Source: Tetrahymena thermophila SB210 (lineage: Eukaryota > Ciliophora > Oligohymenophorea > Hymenostomatida > Tetrahymenidae). From it: a DNA stretch of 64,000 bases. Shown one piece after another: positions 37,510-50,500 of the stretch. The DNA is taken from positions 620,001-684,000 of the forward strand of contig NW_002476432.1 of assembly GCF_000189635.1 (NCBI RefSeq). Direction: 5' to 3'. The notes beneath the pieces were generated by a model. That model saw only the letters and a list, made by a program, of their open reading frames with translations. It did not search any database and was not told the origin of the DNA. Made by a program: the position numbers and the translations under genes. How positions within the stretch are numbered: position 1 is the stretch's first letter; each line of letters starts with the position of its first letter.

Positions 37510-40500
37510 TCACACATTAATATCTTAATTATTTAATTCTATGTATTTTTATTAGTTTTAATCTAATTAAGAAAAGCTTTTAAAGTAAGATGAGTCATTA
37601 AATATTCTATTATTTTCATTTTAATTTAAAATTATGATATCGTTGTAATTATTTTAAACAATATATTTAGCAATATTCCTTAATTTAATAAAATTTTTTC
37701 TTTTATTTTCTGTGTATTATTTAAATCTTATCACATTTAAATTTCTGATTATAAAGTTAAAGCATCTATACTTATTTATCTTATAAAGATGAGGATAAAG
37801 CATTGAAACAAAAATTTAGGCAGCAATGTATAAAATAAATAAAATAGATATCAAATTAGAAAAAAAGAGTAATACAGTAGAAAAAACGTCATATGATTCA
37901 TAACTGTTTTTAGTAGCTACTTCTTGTTAATATAATGAAAAGCTAATCATATAGGCAATCAAATATTAGCAACCAATTACTATAGATTTTATTTCCATTT
38001 CATTAAGCTTTTTTGTTATGTATGGCTGATTTTTTACTAAAATAATCAAATAAAGGATCAATATAGCTATAGAAACAAAACCTACAAGCAAAGGTGATGA
38101 TAGAAATCCATATAGAGTTAGTATAAGTGAAAATTTGATTGCTAGTCTTATATACTCCCAATAAAAATATTTTCTACTGTAATCTGCATATAAGAAACCT
38201 AGCAAAAACCGACAACTAATTTTATCTAGATTAGAGCGGGTTTTAAACAAAAAGTAAAAGAGAACTCCTGGAATCAAAATAGAATAAATCAAAAAAAATG
38301 GGACTATAAATATATAAACGAACATTAATCTATCCTCATCATTACAATTAGTGTTATAATCTAGAATCGAATATGATTATCCATTGTTAAAAGTTCTACA
38401 TAGCATACTTTAAATTAATATATCTATAACTGGTATGCAAAATAAGTTAGTGAAACCATAAGAGATAATAAGAGAAGCAGAATATTAAAAGCTTTTATAT
38501 TTAGATTTAAAAAGCTAAAATATACTAGGAATTAATGATAAAAATACTATTATAAATGGAGCTATTGTAACGATTGCTATTTTTTAGTAAATTATAGGAT
38601 AAAAAGATTTAGCATTGTTCGATAAAAAACAATCAAGAGAGAAGTTAGAGTCTGTAATAGGGCTATAAAAGCTTTGCTGGAAACTAAAAACTTTGATCCA
38701 AGATTAAGTTCCATAAAATTATGAGGATATGTTGATAATTTGAAAGTAAAATGAGAGAATTTTAATAAAAGATCCACTCTAACCTAACCTATAATATGAT
38801 TTGCCTAAATAGAGAATTTTCATATCTGAAAGGTACTTTTTATAAATAAAATTCATTTACTGTCTATAATTTGTTTTGAAAATAATCAAAATAGCAGCAA
38901 ATATAGCAATAACTAACAAAATTAATTTGGTGATATTGTATGAGATTTTATCACATTTGGAGCACTAGTAAATATTTTTTCTGGTATATTATCCTCCTCC
39001 TCTTGAATTGTAAAGATCGCATTCTTAGCATTCTACTCCAATATGTCCCTCTGCACATAACTGATTACCTAGATATAATTAATAAGATAAAGTTTTTATT
39101 ATTTTAAATATTAAAAAAAAGTTAAAATATTATCTAAAAGTTATAAAATTAATGAAGTAAGCACAGGGATAATTAATCTTAACTAATATTCTAAATTTTT
39201 TATTAAAATTTTTATTTTTGAATAAATCTTTAGCTATAAATTTTACCTGTAAAATTACCTCCCAGGCAATTAAATTTATTTATAGAACAAGCAAATATTT
39301 GAGAAGGGTCAACTGAAAGATTTTATCTATAGAATCCTTATTTAAGTTAAGAATAATCTGCTTAACACAAATCAAAATATTCTGAAGAACAATGCATGCA
39401 TTTTGTAGGTATTTTATTTATTTGTGTATTATAAATAACTGAGTCTATACAATATTAACAATAAGGTATATTTTAAATAGTTTATTGAATCATTCCGTTT
39501 GAGCAAGTGTCATTTATAAGAGAAGAAATACTAAAATATAAATTTTCATATTAACTACTAAAAAGTTCACAAATTCCAAAAAAATTATTTGATATACCTT
39601 CTTTCTAAACTGAAAATGAGTAATAAAAATTATTTATAGTCTCAGAAGTATTTTGATTTATTGTAGCAGCCTATTTATCAAGCTACTAATTACAATATAG
39701 TACAGATGTTAAATCATTATAACCATTTTAAATAATATAATTATTACTAATGTTTTCAATACATCCCTATTCTCCTTTCATTCTAAATTTCATTTTAACA
39801 AAATATGTTAAACTATTAAAAACAAAATCAGTTTTGTATTAACTTTTTTCTGTCTCATAAAATGAATAATTTTTAATTAAATAAGGTGGATTTAACAAGC
39901 TATTAAATTCAGAAAATTAGGTTAATTAAATTTCTAATATTTATTCGCTATAATCGTTTCCTTTAATTAAACCTACATTATCTTTAAAAGTAATATTTTA
40001 AAGATTTGGTACATACTATGAAAAATAAATTCCTCCACCGAACAATGATTCATTGTTTTCTATTAAAACATTTTAAGCTTTAATCAATTAGCTCATATAT
40101 AGAGCTCCCCCTGTAAAAAAGCTTTTGTTTCCTATTAATTTTACATCATATAAATTTGTTTCACTACTGGTGAAAAAGGCACCTCCACTTTTTTGAGAAA
40201 TAAATTAAGTTATCATAACATCTTACAATAATAAATTTTAGCTCATTATATAGGCAAAAGCCCCATCAGCACTAGAGCTAAATTATCCATAGGCTTTGAT
40301 ATTTTAGAAAATAGATTAAACAATTTAATTAAAATACAATATTCCTCCTTAGATACCTATATGCTTCACTTATTCCTTAAATAAATCATACTAGTTAAAC
40401 TAGAAATTAGAGATATTTACTTTCTATGAGATATTCATATATATTAACCCTCCATATAAGCTATAAAACTAACAAGAGGGATAAATTGTTGCTGAAATGT

Positions 40501-41977
40501 TGAAAATATTGATCTTTTATGTTTTTTAAAAGGTAAAAAGAGTACCTAAAGAAGACTGTAAATTCTAAGAAGATGAAAGAGTTGTATTATTAATAAATAC
40601 TTTTTAAAACTAATTTATATAAAATATACCATTTTTGCTGCTAATAAAATTAATTTGATGAAAATCAATATTATTTATTAATAATTTGGAATTATCAAAA
40701 GAGCTACCATCAAAGTTAAATATTCCTTTTGAATTCCAGATGTTAATAGCATTTCCATTTTGATTTTCATGAAAAATTAGTTAATCTATTTCGATTGTAT
40801 TGTAACTTTAACTATTTATGAACAAAGCGTTGTAAGCCTAATAAGTAAAAAATTCTATCTTTTTGAACTAGATCTTCTATTCTAAAGGTTTTTTTCCATA
40901 GCATCTTAAATCAAAAATAGTAAAAAATTAGCCTAATATTTTATTAAATAGTAATTCATTAAGTAAATTAAAAATGAGTGAATAAATTACTTTCTATTGT
41001 TTAAGAAGATAAAGAAATTGGAATTTTGTCTTATACAAATTTTGTTACTATAGCTGAATCAATTGTTACTTGAGTAGACTAAAGCTATTGACTAAGAGAG
41101 CAAATCTAGAATAAGGGTATTTTAAGATTAATCAGTTAAATAATATCAAGAGTTTTTATAGCTAGGTTAATCACATTAAAGTTAATTAAAGGTATCTCTG
41201 TAATCAGTTAAACATTAATTTAAATATTTACTTATAATTTGTTAATTTAGACTTCATAAGACTAAATTTAAGTACTAATTTCTTATTCCCTGCTTTATTG
41301 TAATTAAAAGTATTACATTTATTCTATTATTAAATCTTTTTAAGATTCAATAATCAATTTTAAACTTGACTGATTTATAAGATTAATACTTAAATTTTTA
41401 ATATAAATAGATTATTAAATTTTCCAAAATTAAAAATCATAAAATATGGCTGCTTCTATTTTTTAACTTTGAATATTGATATTCAAGATTTTTAGTTAAG
41501 TAACACTTGATACATTTAATTAATACTTTCTGTAGTTTCTATTGTATTAATTAAGATGATCATTCACACTATTTATTGTCATATTTAAAATAGTGATATT
41601 CTCACCTTAGTCTATCAAAATACCTATTTAGCCAAGCTTTGCATATAAGTCCTCTAAAAATATACTAGAAAAGTGCAAATTCTTGACATTTAAAAACTTA
41701 ATACCTCCAATATGTCTTTGATTTTATATATTCAACTAAATATTTTAAAAATCTTGATTGTTACAATCAGCAGTTATCACTTCATTTGATAGGCACGCAA
41801 CTTAAAATCCTTGATCATTCAGAATCTACTTGACATATTAATTGCAAACATCATCATCTTTATCAATAAGATAATGTTTTTAGTGGATAATACTAAATAT
41901 AAATTACTTTTTAATTGATTCGCTATATTTTTAATGAAGTAAAAAAGCAATAACAGTATATTTATTAATTTAGCCAT
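37510..41977 (-). CDS. Tandem surface-protein family, paralogue 2 (disturbed 5' end)
   Basis: Exons 2-4 are secure by phase and by alignment with the paralogues: 41857-40991, 40932-39247 and 39068-37510, with introns of 58 and 178 nt. The 5' exon is problematic. The ATG at 41977 and its signal-peptide-like MAKLINILLLL lie in a frame that does not join exon 2 by the intron used in paralogues 3 and 4. A run of seven T on the coding strand (plus 41940-41946) looks like one base too many. Either a 35-nt intron (41892-41858) rescues the frame, giving 4197 nt and 1398 aa, or the copy carries a frameshift, or the base call is wrong. The rest matches the family: repeat-rich ectodomain with GGG(I/L)YF motifs, CQYC...CMHC...CLGGNFTG stalk and the C-terminal membrane region. 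Confidence 0.75.
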
Positions 41978-42591
41978 TTTATTTGATAAAATTTGTAATT
42001 AGAATCTTAACTATTAAAAATATATATCTCTCAAATTTTATCTTTCTTATTAAAGCAAGGTGTAAATCAAAATTTTTCTGAATTAAAAAAGGAATTGATA
42101 TACAAAAATAAAAAATTTGAGTTCTAAAGTAATCTAAAATCTAAATATTTATCATGCTTACATTTAATTACTAATCACTATCCTTATGTATTAATGTTGT
42201 AAAAAAATTCAAATAGCTATTTGAATTTTTTTATGTTAGATAGCCAGATTCCTGGTTTAGCTAGCCTACTGATAAAATTAAATTTAAAAAACAGATTTGA
42301 ATATTTATTTATTAACTCGTGGTTATAATACAAATAGAAAAATTATACTTTAACATAAAAACTCAGTAGTGTTCCATCATATTTGTTGCTGAAAAAATTT
42401 TGTTTTTTTAATTTTTTTTTGAATTTTTATAATAAAAATTATTAACCAATTATTAAAATATTTGGTAATCTTATGATATATTCATCAAGTTTATTAAACC
42501 TTTTTCATGTTTACATTATTAATAAATAATAAAAACTCATACTAAAAATAATAAATTAACTAAACATAATTATAATTTTTGTTATTTAATT
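41978..42591. other. Intergenic DNA between paralogues 2 and 3
   Basis: No coding frame. It contains the 32-bp perfect palindrome annotated at 42201-42232. Confidence 0.55.
42201..42232. repeat. 32-bp perfect palindrome
   Basis: The half-site AAAAAAATTCAAATAG is followed directly by its exact reverse complement, with no spacer. It sits in the intergenic gap about 220 bp upstream of the start of paralogue 2 and 390 bp from the stop of paralogue 3. It could form a hairpin or cruciform. A terminator-like role or a short mobile-element relic are both possible. Confidence 0.85.
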
Positions 42592-45500
42592 TCAGGCTTT
42601 TTAATCATAATTTAATGAAACTAATTCTCTATCTTGCTAACTTCTAATTTCATTTTAATTAAAAAATATAAAATCACTAAAATTATTTTAAACAATTTAT
42701 TTTGCAAGATTTCTTAACTTGATGAGATTTTTCCTTTTATTTTCTGTATATTATTTAAATCTTAGCACTTTTAAATATTTTAGTAAAAAATTAAAGCATC
42801 TAAATTTTTTCAGCTTGTAAATATGAGGATAAAGCATTGATACAAAAATTTATCCAGCCATATACGCAATAAATAAAATGGATATCAGATTATATAAAAA
42901 AAGTAAAATGGTTGATATTAGGTTGTATTAATCAAAACTGTTTTTGTAAGCTATTTCTTGTTAATATAAAGAAAAGCTAATCATATAGGCAATTAAATAT
43001 TAACAACCAATTACTATTGATTTTACTTCAATTTCATTTAGTTTTCTTGTAATATATGGTTGTTTCTTTACTAAAAATATCAAATAAAGTATCAATATAG
43101 CTAGCGAGACAAAACCGAGTAAAAGAGGAGATGATAAAAACCCATAGGCAGCTACTATAAGAGTAAATTTAATTGCTAGTCGGATATACTCCCAATAAAA
43201 ATACTTTTTACGATAATCCGCATACAAGAATCCAAGCAAAAAGCGACAGCTAATTTTATCAAGATTATCACGGTTTTTATACAAATAGTAAAAGAGAACT
43301 CCTGGGATAATAATTGAATAAATCAAAAGAAACGGGATAATAAAAGCAAATATGAACACCAATCTATCACTATCATTGCAATTAGTATTAAAATCAAGAA
43401 TAGAATAAGATTCTCCATTATAAAATGTTTTACAAAGCATACCTGAAATCAATACATCTATTACAGGTATGATAAATAAGTTAGTGAATCCATATGAAAT
43501 AATAAGAGAAGCAGAATATTAAAATCTTTTGTATTTAGATTTAAATAGCTAGAAAATACTAGGAATTAAGGATAAAGCTACAAAAATAAATGGAGCTATT
43601 GTGAGAATTACTATTTTTTAGTAAGTAACAGAATTAGAATTATTTGTGAAGCTTGACAAAAAGCAATCTAAAGAAAAGGCAGAGTCAGTAATTGGGTTAT
43701 AAAAGCTTTGCTGGAAACTAAAAACATTGATCCAAGACTAAGTTCCATAAAGTTATGAGGAAATGTTGATAATTTGAAAGTAAAAGGAGAGAATTTTAAT
43801 ATAAGAGCCACTTTAACCTAATCTATAATATGATTTACCAAGATAGAGCATTTTCATATCTGAAAGGTATTTCATATAAATAAAATTCTTTTGTTATCTA
43901 TAATTTGTTTTGAAGATAATCAAAATTACAACAAAAATAGCTAATACTAAGAAAATTATTCTGATAATATTATAAGAAATAAGATCACATTCAGAGCACT
44001 AATAAATATTCTTTCTTGTAAATTTACCATCTCCCCTTACATTGTTAAGATCACATTCTTAACATTCAACTCCAATATGTCCTTTGGCACATAGCTAATT
44101 ACCTTAATAATTTTTATAAAATAAAACTTTAAATATTTAAAATATACTAAATTGTAAGAACATTATGATTCATCAATTTTTTCATAAGAAATATAAATAA
44201 AATAATTTTTTACAATTAGAAAAGTATTAATTTATATTAAAAAATTTATGGACGCATAAATAAATAGGCATTTTAATAAATTAAATTTATTTTTTTAAGT
44301 TTAAATGAATCTTTAGCCAAAAATAAATTTTACCTGTGAAGTTACCTCCCAGGCAATTAAATTTATTAATAGAACAGGCAAATATTTGAGAAGAATCAAC
44401 TGTAGGATTTTGTCTCCAAAATCCTTATTTTAGAGAAGAATAATCTGCTTAACACAAATCAAAATACTCCCTTGAACAAGACAAGCACTTTGCAGATGGA
44501 TTATTTGCTTAGGTATTAAAAACTACTGAGTCTATGCAATATTAGCAATAAGGTATGCTTTAAAGAGTCTATTAAATCATTCCGTTAGAACAGTTATCAT
44601 TGATTTTAGAAGTTAAAGAAAAATAAATATTGCCATAAGTACTGCATTAACCAAAAAATTCATTTGTTTTAGATTTTAATTAAACTGAAAAAGAGTAAAA
44701 AAATTAATTTAAATTTTGAGAAATATTTTATTTTATAATGATCTCTTTATTATTTAGCTATTGATTGCAGTATAAGATAGACGTTAAATCATTATAACCA
44801 TTATACATTATTTAATCATTATTAATATATTCAATCCATTCATTTTCACCATACATTCTAAATTTTATAGTGACAAAGTATGTAAAAGTATTGAAAACAA
44901 AATCTGTGTAATATGAATAATATTCTATTTCTTTCATTTAATAGTTTTTAACTTAATAAGGTGGATATAATTAACTATTGTATTCAAATAATTACATTAA
45001 TCTAATTTCTAATATATAATAGCTATAATCGTTTCCCCTGATTAATCCTATATTATTCTTAAAAGTAATATTTTAAGGTAAATAATATTCTGAAAAATAA
45101 ATTCCTCCTCCAAATAGTGATTCATTTTTTTCAATTAAAACATTTTAAGCTTCAAGTAATTCCTAAATATGCAGAGCTCCTCCTGTAAAATAACTTTTAT
45201 TTTCTATTAAATTTACATCATATAAACTAGCTTTACTTCTGATAAAAAATGCACCACCACTTTTTTAAGAAGTGAATTTAGTTATTATAATATCCTATAA
45301 TTCTAAACTCAAGCTTATTATATAGGCAAAAGCTCCATCTGCAGACGAACTGAATGCTCCATAGGCTTTGATACTTTAAAAGATAACTTTCTTAGCATTA
45401 TTTGTATAAATAATACCTCCTTAGAGACCTATATGTTATACTACTTCTTTAAACTATTCTAAATAGTTAAATTTAAGATTAGAAATGCTTGCTAACACTA

Positions 45501-47069
45501 AGTTGTCCATAAAAATCAAACCTCCATACAAGCTTTAGAACTAACAAGAAGGATAGATAGTTGCTGAAAGGTTGAAAATATTGATTTGATTTGTTTTTAG
45601 AAAGGTAAAAAGAGTACCTTAAGAAGACTAAAAGTTCTAAGAAGAAGAAAGAGTTGTATTATTAATTGATACTTTTGTAAATTTATTTGTATAAAATATA
45701 CCGTTCGAGCTGCTAATAAAATTGATTTGACGAAGATCAATATTATTTATTTATAATTCAGAATAATCAAAGGAGCTGCCATCAAAGTAAAACATACCTT
45801 ACGAATTCCAGATATTAATGCCACTGCTGTATGCATTTTCATGAAAAATTAATTAATCTATTATAATTATTTCGAAATTTTAACAATCTATGAACAAAGC
45901 ATTGTATACCTAATAAGTAAAAAATTCTATCCTATTGAATAAAATCTTTTGTTTAAAAGGTTATTATGTATCACGCCTAAAGTCAAAGAAAGCAAACGAT
46001 TGATCTTATTTTTTTTAAATAGAAAATTAATTAAAGAAATTAAATGTAAATGGGTGGATATATATATTACTTTGGACATCTTAAGAAGACGCAGAAGTTG
46101 GAATTTAATTTTAAATAATTTATTGTAAAATAACAGAATCTACAGTTACTTACATATATTCATCATCATTTTAACTTAAGTTACATACTTACAATAAAGG
46201 TTTTCTTAAGTTAATTATTTTAATAATGTTTAAAGTTTCGATAGCAAGATTATTAACAATAAAATTGATTAAAGGTGAATCTTTATCTATATTATTTTCA
46301 TATAAAATATCAAAATCAAAATTATTAATCTAGATATTTTCAGATTAAAATTAAATGCTGCTTTCCAATACGAATTTTGATATTAAAAAAAAGAAATTTA
46401 TTTATTTTATTAAAATATATTTTTAGGATTCGATTAATATTTGAAGTGTGTAGTAATTTATAAGATTTAGATTAGCACTTGCTATTTATAATGATTTTTA
46501 AATGTTGTCGAATTTAAATTCATAATTTATCTATGCTTCTATTCTTTAACTTTGAATGTTGAAATTTAATATATTTAATTCATCAACATTAGATATGATT
46601 AAAATATATTTCCTATTATATCTATTATATATATTTCCATGATCATCCATACTATTTATAATTAAATTTTGAATGGTAATATTTTCACCTTGTAATATTT
46701 TAATTCCTATTTAGCCTGGTAAAACATATAAATCCTCTAAAAGAATATTAGCAAAATGTAGATTTTTGACATTTATAAACTAAATACCTCCTAGCTATCT
46801 TTATATGTTTATTTAAATATTTTCATAATCTTGATTGTTGCAATCAACTTTTATAACTTTATTTAATCCGCATGCCACTTTAAATCCTTAATCAATCAAA
46901 TTCTACTCAACTTATTAATCACAAAGATTCTCATTATCTTTAACAATAAAATAGTATTTTTAGCTATTTTTATTTAAGGAATAAATAAAAAAAATTTACT
47001 ATTTAATTGATTAGCTATAAAGCTAGTTAATAAGCTAAAGATGAAAAGACTATTTAATATTTTGACCAT
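42592..47069 (-). CDS. Tandem surface-protein family, paralogue 3
   Basis: Four exons: 47069-47000, 46937-46071, 46004-44334 and 44102-42592; introns 62, 66 and 231 nt, all GT..AG. The sum is 4119 nt, 1372 aa. The signal peptide is MVKILNSLFIFSLLTSFIA. Domain order is as in paralogue 1: a beta-helix-like Asn/Ile-rich ectodomain, then a Cys-rich stalk ending GNFTG..C. The polytopic C-terminal region contains IPFLLIYSIIIPGVLFY, the DKISCRFLLGFLYADYR loop and YFYWEYIRLAIKF. The tail is shorter than in paralogues 1 and 4. It is nearly identical over long stretches to paralogue 4, so the two come from the youngest duplication, while introns and flanks have already drifted. Confidence 0.85.
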
Positions 47070-47594
47070 TTTATTTACTAAATTTTGGAATATTAAAAAT
47101 AATTAGATATCTCTCAAATTTTGTTAGCCTTAATTTAATGAAATCGAAATAGATATTTTATTTAATCTAAATTACTATTTATATTAAAAAATGAATTGAC
47201 TATCATACCAAAACTTAGGTTTAAAAATAATTAGGCCTCCTAATATATAATAGGTAAGGGGAATTAGCCCAACCCAACCTTTTTTTACTTTTTCTTAAAA
47301 TTTTAAAGCATTAAAAAATTCCCCTTTCTTCATTTATTAGTGTATTATATAAATATGAGTAAGGGGTGTGTTTAATATGTGTATTATTCAATCTAAAAAG
47401 AGTTAAAATATAATTAAATATACTCTCTTATTTGATGAAAGGATAAAAAAATTATAAACTAATTTTAAAAATAATCTTATTATATGTTAATCAAAATTTA
47501 TTTATTAAATCTTTTTCAAGTTTACATATTTAATAAATAATAACATCTAATAGAAAAAAAAAAAAAACATAATTATTATTTTTTTAGTATAATA
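47070..47594. other. Intergenic DNA between paralogues 3 and 4
   Basis: Non-coding. Two short GTAAGGGG motifs (about 47257 and 47362) and a C-rich AACCCAACC tract stand out against the AT background. There is no match to flanking gaps, so the duplication did not simply copy this spacer. Confidence 0.5.
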
Positions 47595-50500
47595 TCATGC
47601 TTATTAATCATATTATAATTTAACTAATTCTGTGTCTTGATATTAGCATTAGCATAATTTAGACGTGTCTTCAATCAAAGATTAGTTATTATAATAACTT
47701 CTACTTTCATTTTAATTTAAAATTATAAAATCACTAAAATTATTTTAAACAATAGATTTTGCAAGATTTCTTAACTTGATGAAATTTTTCCTTTTATTTT
47801 CTGTATATTATTTAAATCTTAGTACTTTTAAATATTTTACTAAAAAATTAAAGCATCTAAATTTTTTCAGCTTGTAAATATGAGGATAAAGCATTGATAC
47901 AAAAATTTATCCAGCCATATACGCAATAAATAAAATGGATATCAGATTATATAAAAAAAGTAAAATGGTTGACAATAGGTTGTATTAGTCAAAACTGTTT
48001 TTGTAAGCTATTTCTTGTTGATATAAAGAAAAACTAATCATGTATGCAATTAAATATTAACAACCAATTACTATTGATTTTACTTCAATTTCATTGAGTT
48101 TTCTCGTAATATATGGTTGTTTCTTTACTAAAAATATCAAATAAAGTATCAATATAGCTAGCGAGACAAAACCAAGTAAAAGAGGATATGATAAAAACCC
48201 ATACGCAGCTACTATAAGAATAAATTTAATTGCTAGTCGGATATACTCCCAATAAAAATACTTTTTACGATAATCCGCATACAAGAATCCAAGCAAAAAG
48301 CGACAGCTAATTTTATCAAGATTATCACGGTTTTTATACAAAAAGTAAAAGAGAACTCCTGGGATAATAATTGAATAAATCAAAAGAAACGGGATAATAA
48401 AAGCAAATATGAACACCAATCTATCACTATCATTGCAATTAGTATTAAAATCAAGAATAGAATATGATTCTCCATTATAAAATGTTTTACAAAGCATACC
48501 TGAAATCAATACATCTATTACTGGTATGATAAACAAGTTAGTGAATCCATATGAAATAATAAGAGAAGCAGAATATTAAAATCTTTTGTATTTAGATTTA
48601 AATAGCTAGAAAATACTAGGAATTAAGGATAAAGCTACAAAAATAAATGGAGCTGTTGTTAGAATTACTATTTTTTAGTAAGTAACAGAATTAGAATTAT
48701 TTGTGAAGCTTGACAAAAAGCAATCTAAAGAAAAGGCAGAGTCAGTAATTGGGTTATAAAAGCTTTGCTGGAAACTAAAAACATTGATCCAAGACTAAGT
48801 TCCATAAAGTTATGAGGAAATGTTGATAATTTGAAAGTAAAAGGAGAGAATTTTAATATAAGAGCCACTTTAACCTAATCTATAATATGATTTACCAAGA
48901 TAGAGCATTTTCATATCTGAAAGATATTTCATATAAATAAAATTCTTTTGTTATCTATAATTTGTTTTGAAGATAATCAAAATAACAACAAAAATAGCTA
49001 ATACTAAGAAAGATATTCTGACAATGTTATAAGAAATAAGATCGCATTCTGAGCACTAATAAATATTCTTTCTTGTAAATTTACCATCTCCCCTTATATT
49101 GTTAAGATCACATTCTTAACATTCAACTCCAATATGTCCTTTTGCACATAGCTAATTACCTTAATAATTTATAAAATTAAACTTTCAATTTTTAGAATTT
49201 TAATTAATTGTAAGAATATTATGATTCATGAATTTTTTTCAAGAAGAAATAAATATACAATTAGAAAACTGTTAATTAACATTAAAAATTTAATAAATAC
49301 ATAAATAAATAGGTATTTTAATTTATAAAATTAATTTTTTTAAGTTTAAATTTATAAAAATATTGAAAGTTTGTTTTTTCTTTGAAAATAATAATTTTAT
49401 TGATTTGAATAAGAATCAAAATTTATTAAAATAAAATTGATTTATCAAAAAATATTTATTAAAATTAAATATTTTTTTAGGAGAATTTAAAATAATATTG
49501 TTAAAATTTGAAAAAAAAATTTTGCTAATTCTATAAAATTCTATTGATATGATGTATCGAGGGGGTCGAATTTTAATTAGTTTTTATTTAAAAATTGAAT
49601 ACTTTTGATTTTTAAAAAAATCTTTAGCGAAAAATAAATTTTACCTGTGAAGTTACCTCCCAAGCAATTAAATTTATTTATAGAACATGCAAATATTTGA
49701 GAAGGGTCAACTGTAAGATTTTATCTCCAAAATCCTTATTTTAGGGAAGAATAATCTGCTTAACACAAATCAAAATACTCCCTTGAACAAGACAAGCACT
49801 TTGCAGATGGATTATTTACTTAGGTATTAAAAACTACTGAGTCGTCTATGCAATATTAGCAATAAGGTATGTTTTAAAGAGTTTATTAAATCATCCCGCT
49901 AGAACAGTTATCATTTATTTTAGAAGTTAAAAAAAAAGAAAGATTATCTTAAGTACTGCATTAACCAAAAAATTCATTTGTTTTAGCTTTTTTTTAAACT
50001 GAAAAAGAGTAAAAAAATTAATTTAAATTTTGAGAAATATTTTATTTTATTATAATCTCTTTATTATTTAGCTATTGATTGCAGTATAAGATAGAAGTTA
50101 AATCATTATAGCCATTCTACATTATTTAATCATTATTAATATATTCAATCCATTCATTTTCACCATACATTTTAAACTTAATGGTGACAAAGTATGTAAA
50201 AGTATTGAAAATAAAATCTGTGTAATATTACTAATTTTTAGTTTCTTTCATTTAATATGTTTTAACTTAATAAGGTGGATATAGTTAACTATTGTATTCA
50301 AATAATTATATTAACTTAATTTAATTAATAGAAAAGCTATAATCGTTTCCCCTGATTAATCCTATATTATTCTTAAAAATAATATTTTAAGGGACAGGTA
50401 AATAATATTATGAAAAATAAATTCCTCCTCCAAATAGTGATTCATTTTTTTCAATTAAAACATTTTAAACTTCGAATAATTCCTAAATATATAGAGCTCC

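Noticed and set aside
46931..46999. Extra coding sequence in the first intron of paralogue 3 (and the same in paralogue 4)
   Set aside because: The segment is open and conserved in one frame, but this frame does not contain the ATG and signal peptide; splicing GTAAAT..AAAG gives matching phases in paralogues 3 and 4.
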